From Kiritimatiellia bacterium (GTDB taxonomy: Bacteria > Verrucomicrobiota > Kiritimatiellia > RFP12 > UBA1067): 7,897 bases of DNA. Below, piece after piece: positions 1-5,969 of this stretch. The translations under genes were made by a program, and so were the position numbers. The notes under the pieces were generated by a model. That model was given only the letters and a program-made list of their open reading frames with translations, was not told the origin of the DNA and ran no database searches. The stretch covers positions 1-7,897 of the forward strand of contig JAEDMN010000158.1 in NCBI GenBank assembly GCA_016302985.1, in the 5' to 3' direction. Position 1 is the stretch's first letter. Every line of letters starts with the position of its first letter.

Positions 1-1
1 G

Positions 2-688
2 CAGCAGCCGCTGCCGACGCAAGCCGAGCTTCTGGAAAGCCTGCGTCTCCAGGAGGACATGAAGCGTCTCCAGGCGGAGTTGAAAGCCGAACAGGAGCGT
101 CAGCTGAAGGCCGAGCAGGAACGCAAGCGCCAGGAGGAGGTTGAACGCCATCGGCGCCGGCTCTATCCCGAGTACTATGCCAAGGAAGATGCGAAGAAGC
201 TGCTCGCCGCCGACACGGCTGCGCCCAAGAAGATCCAGAAGGGGACACCTGCCCCCCTTCCGCAGCCTTCCAGCCCGGTCGTTTCGCCGGCGGTCGCCCT
301 TCCCGCCACCCAGCCGGCGACCAAACCCGCGGCCGCGGAACAGAAGAAGCCTGAAGCCAAGCCGGCAAAGCCCGCCGCCGTGGAGCAGAAGAAGTCCGAA
401 CCCAAGCCGGAAAAAACGCCCGTCTCCACCAGGCCGGTCAAGCCGATCGACCTGAAGAGCGCCCAGCCGATCACCTATTTCGAAGAGGACGCGACCCCTT
501 CCAAGGTCAACGCCGCAGAGGGAAAGCCCCCTGCCGAGAAGCCTGCCGCCGAGAAGCCCGCCACCCCGGCCCCCGAGGTCAAGAAGCCGGAGGAGAAACA
601 GGGCGCGACGAAGAAGCCCGAAGTCCTCAACGTGGGGACAAAGGACGGCAAGGACCTCCCCTTCCTCGTCGAACCCGAAGCAAAGTAA
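2..688 (+). CDS. Coiled-coil, Lys/Pro/Ala-rich low-complexity protein (5' end outside window)
   Basis: The reading frame is open from the first bases of the window, so the gene starts upstream; 228 codons plus the TAA stop are visible. The first ~50 residues are strongly charged and helical, with a near-perfect heptad duplication (LKAEQER twice around residues 27-40), suggesting a coiled coil. A YPEYYAKEDAKK segment follows, then ~150 residues rich in Pro, Ala, Lys and Glu with internal repeats (AAAEQKKPEAKP / AAVEQKKSEPKP; PAEKPAAEKPA), probably disordered. No catalytic domain is visible. An ATG at 59 has AGGAGG only 2 nt before it, too close for a normal ribosome binding site, and the frame is open in front, so I treat it as internal. 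Linker-like Lys/Pro tails occur in TonB-like, FtsN-like and cell-envelope proteins, but nothing here identifies one. It ends 11 nt before the NYN gene and probably shares its operon. Function unknown. Confidence 0.75.
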   Translation, partial: QQPLPTQAELLESLRLQEDMKRLQAELKAEQERQLKAEQERKRQEEVERHRRRLYPEYYAKEDAKKLLAADTAAPKKIQKGTPAPLPQPSSPVVSPAVALPATQPATKPAAAEQKKPEAKPAKPAAVEQKKSEPKPEKTPVSTRPVKPIDLKSAQPITYFEEDATPSKVNAAEGKPPAEKPAAEKPATPAPEVKKPEEKQGATKKPEVLNVGTKDGKDLPFLVEPEAK

Positions 689-692
689 GGAG
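687..692 (+). promoter_or_regulatory. Ribosome binding site of the NYN-domain gene
   Basis: AAGGAG overlaps the TAA stop of the preceding gene and lies 7 nt before the ATG at 700. This supports that start and suggests translational coupling of the two genes. Confidence 0.75.
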
Positions 693-699
693 CGCGGTC

Positions 700-1386
700 A
701 TGTCGCAGAAAGCCATGGTCTTCATCGACGGCGGCTGGCTCTATAGAAGCCGGACGACGCTCTTCGCGAAACTGGGACGGGAGAACTTCGAAATCGACTA
801 CGCCAAGCTGCCGCGCGTCTTCTGCGAAGACGTGGCCAACCAGCTTGACGAGGACATCTCCCTGGTCCGTACGAACTACTTCGGCACGATTCCTTCGGCG
901 CGGTCCGGATTCAACACGTCCAAGCAATACGCCTTCTACGACTTTCTCGAAGAGTCCTGCGGCTACGAAACGGACATCCATGAAGTCGACGTCGGGACGG
1001 ACGAGAACTGGATCAAGATGTCCCTGGCCGCGACGATGCTGTTCTACGCCGCGCAGCCCGGCGCCTACGACATCGCCGTTTTGATTGGCGACGATTCCGA
1101 CTACGCGCCCGCCCTTCGCAAGCTCCGTCTGATGGGCAAGCGCGTTCAGGTTGTCAGCGCCCGACTCGACGGAAGGCCCGTCAATCCCGCTTCGTCGCTC
1201 ACGACGAAGCACCGCGTCTCGGACTTCCCGACCTTGTGGCTCGACGAGCATGCGGCCGAGGTCCGTCTTGTCCGCGAACGCGTCGTCCGCTCCTGCAAGC
1301 AGTGCGGCCGCGAAGAGGAGACGACCTGGGCGGGTCCGGAATTCTTCTGCTCGGACTGCCGGGGGCGTTACCGCGGAAACGCCTAG
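700..1386 (+). CDS. NYN (PIN-like, LabA/DUF88-type) domain protein with C-terminal zinc ribbon
   Basis: 228 aa. The N-terminal FIDGGWLYR (Asp10) and the segment AVLIGDDSDYAPALRKLRLMGK (start ~126; Asp132 and Asp134 fit the SGDSDF motif) are hallmarks of the NYN fold, a PIN-like family of metal-dependent RNases or RNA-binding proteins. The middle helix, usually K-x-V-D-V-x-L-A-x-D, reads ENWIKMSLAATML (102-114): Lys106 and Thr112 stand where acidic residues are expected, so nuclease activity is not assured. Residues 199-220 contain CxxC (199/202) and CxxC (217/220), a treble-clef or rubredoxin-like zinc ribbon that could bind nucleic acid. No signal peptide or membrane segment is seen, so it should be cytoplasmic. 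The ATG at 700 has a clear Shine-Dalgarno site. It likely shares an operon with the upstream low-complexity gene and converges on ilvA with 12 bp between stops. The NYN fold is secure; substrate and activity are unknown. Confidence 0.88.
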   Translation: MSQKAMVFIDGGWLYRSRTTLFAKLGRENFEIDYAKLPRVFCEDVANQLDEDISLVRTNYFGTIPSARSGFNTSKQYAFYDFLEESCGYETDIHEVDVGTDENWIKMSLAATMLFYAAQPGAYDIAVLIGDDSDYAPALRKLRLMGKRVQVVSARLDGRPVNPASSLTTKHRVSDFPTLWLDEHAAEVRLVRERVVRSCKQCGREEETTWAGPEFFCSDCRGRYRGNA

Positions 1387-1398
1387 CCGCGCGTCAGC

Positions 1399-2934
1399 CT
1401 AGTCGCGATTCCCCAGGAACAGCCTGTAGGCGGGGTTGTTCGACACGTCGCGGTGGGCGTAGCCCAGGCTTGCCAGGGCCGCGTCGCACGCCCTTCTCTC
1501 GCTCTTCGGGACCTGCAGCCCGACCAGCACCTTGCCATGGTCCGCACCATGGTTCCGGTAGTGGAAGAGCGTAATGTTCCAGCGCCCGGAAATCGCCTCC
1601 AGGAAGTCCATCAGGGCGCCGGGACGCTCGGGGAATTCCACGGAATAGACGACCTCGTCATGGAGGCCGCGGGTGTGTCCGCCGACCATGTGGCGGATGT
1701 GTTCCTTCGCGAGCTCGTCTTCAGAAAGGTCGATCGTGCCGATTTTCGCCGCCGTAAGCTGCTCGACGATGCGGCGGGTCTCCTCGCGGTCCGAGACAGA
1801 GAGTCCAACGAAGACATAGGCTTTGTCCGCGTCGAAATAGCGGTAGTTGAACTCCGTGACGTTGCGCTTTCCAATCTTGCGGATGAAGTTCTTGAACGCG
1901 CCGCGGACCTCGGGAATCCGGCATTCGAGAATCGCCTCGCGACGTTCGCCGATCTCCGTCTGCTCGGAGACGAAGCGGATACGGTCAAAATTCATGTTCG
2001 CGCCGGAAATGATGCAGGCATAGGTCTCGCCCTTCGCGCCGGTCTTCGCGGCAAGCTGCTTCGCCGCGGCCAGGGCCAGGGCGCCGGCCGGTTCGCAGAT
2101 CGCGCGCGTGGCCTCGAAGATGTCCTTGATCGCGGCGCAGGTCTCGTCCGTCGAGACGCGGACGATGCCGTCGAGGAAGCGACGGCAGATGTCGAAGGTG
2201 ATCTTTCCCGGTTTCTTCACCGCGACGCCGTCCGCGAAAAGACCGACCTCGGACATTTCGACGCGCCGGCGCGCCTTGATGGAACGGTCCATGCAGTCCG
2301 AATCGACGGGTTCGACGCCATAGACCTTCACGGACGGGCGGACGGCCTTGACATAGACCGCGACACCGGCGGCGAAGCCGCCTCCGCCGATGGGGACGAA
2401 AATCGCGTCGAGGTTGTCCGGACGCTGACGCAGAATCTCCATGGCGACCGTGCCCTGCCCGGCGATGACCTCGGGGTCGTCATAGGGCGGGATGAACGTG
2501 TAGTCCTTCTCCTTGACGAGCCGCGCGGCCGTGGCCGCGGCGTCGGAATAGGAGTCGCCGGAGAGGACGATCGACGCGCCGTGGCTGCGGACGGAGGCGA
2601 TCTTGATCTCGGGCGTCGTGACCGGCATGACAATGGTGGCCTTGCAACCGAGCTTCTTCGCGCTCAGCGCCACGCCCTGCGCGTGGTTGCCGGCCGAAGC
2701 CGCGAGGACGCCCTTCTCCAGCGCCGCCCGCGGAAGCTGGGACATCTTGTTGTAGGCCCCGCGGATCTTGAACGAATGGACGCCCTGAAGGTCCTCACGC
2801 TTCAAGAGGAAGCGATTGCCAAGCTTCCGGGAGAGGGCGACGGCCTCGTCGAGCGGACTCTCGATGGCCACGTCGTAGACCTTTGAATTGAGGATACGGC
2901 GGAGATACTGTTCCTGGAGCGCCTTGTCAGTCAT
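1399..2934 (-). CDS. ilvA: Threonine ammonia-lyase (threonine deaminase), biosynthetic type
   Basis: 511 aa, close to the ~514 aa of the E. coli enzyme. It deaminates L-threonine to 2-oxobutanoate and ammonia, the committed step of isoleucine synthesis, using cytoplasmic PLP. Visible motifs: SFKIRGA with the PLP lysine at Lys56; SAGNHAQGVA (80-89); the tetraglycine phosphate-binding loop PIGGGGFAAG (181-190); EPAGALA around 281; SGANMNFDR (310-318). Two ACT-like regulatory segments follow (about 330-405 and 427-497; the second contains VEFPERPGALMDFL). The family knowledge is that the two-ACT form is inhibited by isoleucine and the short catabolic form lacks this tail. ATG at 2934 is preceded by AGGTG at 7 nt. 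The upstream gene on the same strand is tRNA-His, separated by a terminator, so expression may rely on readthrough. No other ilv genes lie in the window. Confidence 0.97.
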   Translation of the reverse strand: MTDKALQEQYLRRILNSKVYDVAIESPLDEAVALSRKLGNRFLLKREDLQGVHSFKIRGAYNKMSQLPRAALEKGVLAASAGNHAQGVALSAKKLGCKATIVMPVTTPEIKIASVRSHGASIVLSGDSYSDAAATAARLVKEKDYTFIPPYDDPEVIAGQGTVAMEILRQRPDNLDAIFVPIGGGGFAAGVAVYVKAVRPSVKVYGVEPVDSDCMDRSIKARRRVEMSEVGLFADGVAVKKPGKITFDICRRFLDGIVRVSTDETCAAIKDIFEATRAICEPAGALALAAAKQLAAKTGAKGETYACIISGANMNFDRIRFVSEQTEIGERREAILECRIPEVRGAFKNFIRKIGKRNVTEFNYRYFDADKAYVFVGLSVSDREETRRIVEQLTAAKIGTIDLSEDELAKEHIRHMVGGHTRGLHDEVVYSVEFPERPGALMDFLEAISGRWNITLFHYRNHGADHGKVLVGLQVPKSERRACDAALASLGYAHRDVSNNPAYRLFLGNRD

Positions 2935-2941
2935 ACCACTT

Positions 2942-2946
2942 CACCT
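2942..2946 (-). promoter_or_regulatory. Ribosome binding site of ilvA
   Basis: AGGTG (continuing AGGTGA) on the minus strand, 7 nt before the ilvA ATG. It lies one base beyond the U-tract of the tRNA-His terminator, leaving no room for a separate promoter after the terminator. Confidence 0.65.
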
Positions 2947-2947
2947 G

Positions 2948-2983
2948 AAAACGAAAACCGCCCGGCTTTCGGCCTGGCGGTTT
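2948..2983 (-). terminator. Rho-independent terminator after tRNA-His
   Basis: On the minus strand AAACCGCC (2976-2983) pairs perfectly with GGCGGTTT (2955-2962). Inside, after a single mismatch, GGC/GCC close a 5-nt loop. The stem is followed by TTTTCGTTTT. It starts 4 nt after the tRNA CCA end. The other strand lacks a T-run, so it acts on minus-strand transcription. Confidence 0.85.
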
Positions 2984-2987
2984 AACT

Positions 2988-3064
2988 TGGGGCAAGAGAC
3001 GGGGCACGATCCCGCAACCCTCAGATCCACAATCTGATGCTCTACCAATTGAGCTACTCTCGCC
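2988..3064 (-). tRNA. tRNA-His (anticodon GTG)
   Basis: 77 nt, folding as a full cloverleaf. The 8-bp acceptor stem GGCGAGAG/CTCTTGCC includes the extra G-1:C73 pair diagnostic of histidine tRNA, and CCA is encoded. The D-arm is GCTC-AATTGGTA-GAGC. The anticodon stem TCAGA/TCTGA carries the loop TTGTGGA, giving anticodon GTG. The variable loop is GGGTT. The T-arm GCGGG/CCCGT closes a loop ATCGTGC, in which the usual T54 and A58 are A and T, an uncommon swap. A strong promoter precedes the gene and a terminator follows it. Confidence 0.95.
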
Positions 3065-3082
3065 ATTCGGAAAACGAGATTA

Positions 3083-3111
3083 AGTATACCGAAAATCTTC
3101 GCGGATTGCAA
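3083..3111 (-). promoter_or_regulatory. Sigma70-type promoter of tRNA-His
   Basis: On the minus strand TTGCAA (3106-3111) and TATACT (3083-3088) are separated by exactly 17 bp, both close to the TTGACA/TATAAT consensus. Transcription should start near 3076, giving a leader of about 12 nt before the tRNA 5' end. It lies in the 66-nt gap after recR. Confidence 0.8.
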
Positions 3112-3130
3112 CGGGGAAGTTCGGGAAAAA

Positions 3131-3742
3131 TCAGGCCGGGCAGCGATGGACGATTGCACGGCGGAGCGTCAGCGGATCGGAATAGGCGACCCCCGAGTCG
3201 GCCGGCAGGCCGAAGGCCAGCCGGGTGACCTTCACGGGCGCGCGGGACGAGGGGCAGTTCTTCAGCGTCTCCGCGAGAAAGCCCGCGGTCGCGTCCCCTT
3301 CCATGTCGGTCGACAGGGCGAGAAGCACCTCCGTGAATCCTTCGGCACCGATGCGTTCGCACAGTTCGGCGATGCGCAGCTTCTCGGGTCCCATGCGGTG
3401 CACGGGGGAGAGCTTGCCCCCCAGCACGTGGTAGCGCCCGTGGAAGGCTCCGGAACCTTCGATCGTGACGATGTCGGCCGGTTCCTCGACGACGCAGACG
3501 GACGCCGCGTCGCGTGTCAGGTCCGTGCAAAGCGCACAGGGCTGTTCATCCTTGACGGTGAACGCACCGCAACGGGGGCAGCAGCACACTTCCGCCCGTG
3601 CGGTGCGTAACGCCAGGGCCAGCGGATCAAGCAGCCGCTCGGGTTCGCGTAAAAGCGCCAGCGCGGCGCGGGCCGCGCTGCGCCGGCCCAGGCCGGGCAG
3701 GCGCGCGAGGGCGCGTTCAAGCGACTCGATCGGCTCGATCAT
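3131..3742 (-). CDS. recR: Recombination mediator RecR
   Basis: 203 aa, the usual family length. RecR acts with RecO (and RecF) to load RecA onto SSB-coated single-stranded DNA during gap repair. Motifs in order: N-terminal helix-hairpin-helix LPGLGRRSAARAA (15-27); a C4 zinc finger with Cys55, Cys58, Cys69 and Cys72; a Toprim domain from about 81 (CVVEEPADIVTIEGSGAF, conserved Glu86) through STDMEGDATA (144-153); a C-terminal segment VTRLAFGLP-x-GVAYSDPLTL (172-192), the counterpart of the usual R-I/L-A-x-G-x-P stretch. It starts 9 nt after the ybaB stop, and no good Shine-Dalgarno is seen, so translation is probably coupled to ybaB. The ybaB-recR pairing is widely conserved in bacteria, often with dnaX, which is absent here. 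Confidence 0.96.
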   Translation of the reverse strand: MIEPIESLERALARLPGLGRRSAARAALALLREPERLLDPLALALRTARAEVCCCPRCGAFTVKDEQPCALCTDLTRDAASVCVVEEPADIVTIEGSGAFHGRYHVLGGKLSPVHRMGPEKLRIAELCERIGAEGFTEVLLALSTDMEGDATAGFLAETLKNCPSSRAPVKVTRLAFGLPADSGVAYSDPLTLRRAIVHRCPA

Positions 3743-3751
3743 CGGCGGGGC

Positions 3752-4069
3752 TTACTTGCCGAAGAGATTCGGCATGCCGCCGTTCTTCATGGCGGCCATC
3801 ATCTGCTCCTGCGTGGTCTTCTTGACGCTCTTGAGCGCGCCGTTGACCACGTTGAAAAGCATCGTCTCGAAACGCTCCGGCTTGCCGCCGGCCGCCTCGG
3901 CCCACGCCTCGGGGGAAATCTTGATGGAGGAGATCGAGAAGTCGCCGCGCGCGGTGACGGAGATGCCGCCGTTCGCGTATTCGACGGAGATCTTCTCGAT
4001 TTCGGCCTGGATGCGCTTCGCCTCGTTGCGCATCTGCATCGCCTGCTTCATCTGGTCGAAAATGCCCAT
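3752..4069 (-). CDS. ybaB: YbaB/EbfC family nucleoid-associated protein
   Basis: 105 aa, typical family length. The protein starts MGIFDQMKQAMQMRNEAKRI, has a helical N-terminal arm (about 1-30), a beta-strand core with GGISVTARGDFSISSIKISPEA (start ~34) and a C-terminal helix ending in a Met/Gly/Asn-rich tail (GGMPNLFGK). YbaB/EbfC proteins are small dimers that bind DNA without strong sequence preference, and the gene almost always sits beside recR, as here. ATG at 4069 has AAAGGA upstream at normal distance, on the minus strand. The stop of the upstream Fis-like gene is 18 nt away, so purC, the Fis-like gene, ybaB and recR form one compact transcription unit. Confidence 0.94.
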   Translation of the reverse strand: MGIFDQMKQAMQMRNEAKRIQAEIEKISVEYANGGISVTARGDFSISSIKISPEAWAEAAGGKPERFETMLFNVVNGALKSVKKTTQEQMMAAMKNGGMPNLFGK

Positions 4070-4087
4070 TGTCAGAATCCTTTCAAT

Positions 4088-4501
4088 TTAGGTGATGTTG
4101 TCTATGTTGGAGGAAACCTTCGCTTCGCGGGGGGACTGCTTCCGGATCGGGAGTCCGTATTTGCGGGCCTTGTAGGAAACGACGCGCGGCGTCGTCTGCA
4201 ACGCGCGCGCGGCCTTCGCCGCGAAGCCCCCGTTGCGCTCCAGCGCCTGCGCGAGCACGGCCTTCTCGAATCCCTCGGTCAGCTCCTTCCAGCTCTCGCC
4301 CTGCCAGATCCAGCCCGCCAGGGGCCCCTGCGCTCGGCCGCGCAGCCATTTGCGCACGGCCAGGGGCAGATCCTCGACCTCGACGCACGCGCCGAAGGAA
4401 ACCAGTTCGGCCTCCTCCTTCGCGCGCGCCTTTTCAAGGTCGTCGGACCAGGGATAGGACGCGAGCGCGGCCGCGGCCGCCTCAGACCAGCTTCTTGCCA
4501 C
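4088..4501 (-). CDS. Stand-alone Fis-type (HTH_8) DNA-binding protein, apparent NtrC-tail derivative
   Basis: 137 aa from a GTG start. The C-terminal part, FEKAVLAQALERNGG followed by AAKAARALQTTPRVVSYKARKYGLP (about 78-118), matches the Fis-type helix-turn-helix found in Fis and at the end of NtrC-class sigma54 activators. The N-terminal part also resembles those activators: PWSDDLEKARAKEEAELVSFG and EVEDLPLAVR (17-50) line up with the PWPGNVRELxNxxERAVVL...ITxEDLP lid segment after the AAA+ core. No Walker A, Walker B or GAFTGA motif is present, so it cannot be a normal activator. I infer a DNA-binding regulator or nucleoid protein. The GTG overlaps the last 20 nt of purC and has AGGAG 4 nt upstream inside purC; no other in-frame start is convincing. 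Target genes are unknown. Confidence 0.8.
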   Translation of the reverse strand: MARSWSEAAAAALASYPWSDDLEKARAKEEAELVSFGACVEVEDLPLAVRKWLRGRAQGPLAGWIWQGESWKELTEGFEKAVLAQALERNGGFAAKAARALQTTPRVVSYKARKYGLPIRKQSPREAKVSSNIDNIT

Positions 4502-5384
4502 TCAGCTCCTCGTACGCCTTGACGTAGATCTCGCGGGTCTTGGCGATGACGTCGTCCGGCAGCACGGGCCCCGGCGGCTGGTGGTTGAAGTTGATCGAAT
4601 CGAGCCAGTCGCGGACGAACTGCTTGTCGAGGGAAGGCGGGTTCGCGCCGACCGCGTAGGAGCTCTCGGGCCAGAAACGCGAGCTGTCGGGCGTAAGCAC
4701 CTCGTCGGCGAGGATGAGCGACCCGTCGGCGTCCTTGCCGAACTCGAACTTCGTGTCGGCGATGATGATGCCGTGCGTGCGCGCGTACTCGGCGGCGCGG
4801 GAGTAGAGTCCGATCGTCGCCTCCTTCAGCGCCTTCGCCATGTCGGCGCCGACGAGCTGCTCGGTCTGCTCGTAGTTGATCGCCTCGTCGTGGTCGCCGA
4901 TGGCGGCCTTCGTCGTCGGGGTGAACAGGACCTCGTCGAGCTTGGACGCGTTCTGGTAGCCCGCGCGCAGCGCCTGGCCATTGACTGTGCCGCTCTTCTG
5001 GTATTCCTTCCAGCCGCTGCCCGTCAGATAGCCGCGGGCGATGCACTCGACCTCGACCATGTCGACCTTCTTGACCAGCATCGAGCGGCCGCGGAGATCG
5101 TCCTTCACGCACTGGAGCTCGGCCGGGTACTGGTCGACGTCCGCCGTGATCAGGTGGTTCTTCATGCCCAGGAACTCCATCCAGAAGAGGGAGAGCTGGT
5201 TGAGCACCTTGCCCTTGTCCGGCACGCCGCAGGGAAGGATGACGTCGAACGCGCTGATGCGGTCCGTGACCACCATCAGGAGCTTGTCGCCGAGGTCGAA
5301 GACATCGCGCACCTTGCCGCTCTTCGGCGGCGGGAGGCCGGGGATCGCGGTCTCCAGCAGCGCATGGTTCTTGTCGTATTTCAT
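4482..5384 (-). CDS. purC: Phosphoribosylaminoimidazole-succinocarboxamide synthase (SAICAR synthetase)
   Basis: 300 aa from the ATG at 5384; the long form also seen in yeast Ade1 (~306 aa) rather than the ~237-aa E. coli form. It joins CAIR and aspartate with ATP to make SAICAR in de novo purine synthesis, in the cytoplasm. Motifs: SGKVRDVFD (22-30, ATP-binding region); DRISAFD (41-47); VECIARGYLTGSG (112-124, family signature); LFTPTTKA (153-160); IIADTKFEFG (207-216, second signature); DEVLTPDSSRFW (227-238); KQFVRDWL (254-261). The frame stays open to 5447, but ATG 5384 has AAAGGA at 9-11 nt, matches the family N-terminus, and a promoter lies between the two candidate starts. It is first in a unit with the Fis-like gene, ybaB and recR. 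Confidence 0.97.
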   Translation of the reverse strand: MKYDKNHALLETAIPGLPPPKSGKVRDVFDLGDKLLMVVTDRISAFDVILPCGVPDKGKVLNQLSLFWMEFLGMKNHLITADVDQYPAELQCVKDDLRGRSMLVKKVDMVEVECIARGYLTGSGWKEYQKSGTVNGQALRAGYQNASKLDEVLFTPTTKAAIGDHDEAINYEQTEQLVGADMAKALKEATIGLYSRAAEYARTHGIIIADTKFEFGKDADGSLILADEVLTPDSSRFWPESSYAVGANPPSLDKQFVRDWLDSINFNHQPPGPVLPDDVIAKTREIYVKAYEELSGKKLV

Positions 5385-5414
5385 GTCGAATGGTCCTTTC
5401 GAAATTGAGACGGT

Positions 5415-5443
5415 ATTGTACCACAAAACAGGGGTCAAAACCA
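5415..5443 (-). promoter_or_regulatory. Probable promoter of purC (extended -10)
   Basis: On the minus strand, TGGTACAAT carries a good -10 (TACAAT, 5415-5420) with an extended TGn element. A weak -35, TGGTTT (5438-5443), lies 17 bp upstream. TTGACC is also present but only 12 bp from the -10. The site lies in the AT-richer gap before purC, 30 nt before its ATG. Confidence 0.5.
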
Positions 5444-5456
5444 TCATCTGCGTGCC

Positions 5457-5944
5457 TCACGCAGCTTCCGGCAGGATCTCGCGCAGGCGACGATAGATTT
5501 CCTGCCACTCAACCATGCGGTCGGCGAAGAGCTCGGAAATGTTCTCGTTGGCGAACGGATCCTCGTACATGAGGTCGTCCGGAGTGACCTCGCCGTTCTC
5601 CTCGAGGTACTCAATGACCTCCTTGACGAACGTTCGGCAGCGTCTCGGTCTCGTCGTCAAGCTGGAGCACCACCTGGGCTCTGCGGTCGGTCTTGACGAA
5701 GACGGCAAGCGCGCGCAGGGCCAGGCGGAGCTCCTCCGCCTCCTCCAGTGTCGCGCGCTCCCAGAACGTAGTCGCAGTAGCCGTCCTGTCCGTCCGGCGG
5801 CATCCCCTCGACCCTGATCTCGACGCCGGCCTTGCCCGGCAGCGCCACGTCCTTCTCCCCGAGAACCTCCCAGCCGGCTTCCTGGAGGTACACGTCGATG
5901 TACTCGCGCCGCGTCTGCGCCTCCGTGAGCGGCCTACAGGGCAC
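5457..5944 (-). pseudogene. hsdR: Remnant of type I restriction enzyme R subunit (HsdR)
   Basis: About 490 bp in three frames, against 2.4-3.3 kb for an intact gene. (1) From a GTG at 5944 to about 5764, the product starts with LTEAQTRREYIDVYLQEAGW and later reads DGYCDYVLG, the HsdR N-terminal nuclease-domain entry; the expected next part (GxPLAVIEAKK) is missing. (2) From about 5766 to 5640, one frame over, it reads FWERATLEEAEELRLALRAL, like a C-terminal helical segment of EcoEI-type R subunits. (3) From about 5640 to the TGA at 5457, in the third frame, it reads FVKEVIEYLEENGEVTPDDL and PFANENISELF, the usual HsdR C-terminal end. The helicase motor (Walker A, DEAD) is absent. I infer large internal deletions plus two frameshifts. 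A sequencing indel could explain a shift but not the missing ~2 kb. The frame is open slightly upstream of 5944, so the original start is uncertain. Confidence 0.75.
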
Positions 5945-5969
5945 GTAGGGCGGCGCGGACGGGTCCTGC

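Noticed and set aside
59..688. ATG at 59 as the true start of the first gene
   Set aside because: AGGAGG is only 2 nt from the ATG, and the same frame continues open to the window edge with similar charged helical sequence.
475..1251. Minus-strand open frame opposite the NYN gene
   Set aside because: The plus strand carries clear NYN and zinc-ribbon motifs with a good ribosome binding site; the antisense product resembles nothing.
1364..1383. GGCGTT/AACGCC hairpin at the end of the NYN gene as a shared terminator for the convergent genes
   Set aside because: It has a 6-bp stem with an 8-nt loop, lies inside the coding sequence and has no T-run on either side.
1453..2886. 477-codon open frame on the plus strand opposite ilvA
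   Set aside because: It is the antisense shadow of a secure, fully conserved ilvA in GC-rich DNA; the product is Arg/Asp/Gly-rich with no domain.
2941..3159. 72-codon minus-strand ORF across the tRNA-His gene
   Set aside because: It runs through the tRNA, its promoter and its terminator, so it is fortuitous.
5415..5438. TTGACC with TACAAT as a classical -35/-10 pair before purC
   Set aside because: The spacing is only 12 bp; the extended -10 reading with a weak -35 at 17 bp is more plausible.
4279..5508. 409-codon minus-strand frame overlapping purC and the Fis-like gene
   Set aside because: It is the +1 frame of purC with a typical Arg/Pro/Gly-rich shadow composition, while purC has all family motifs.
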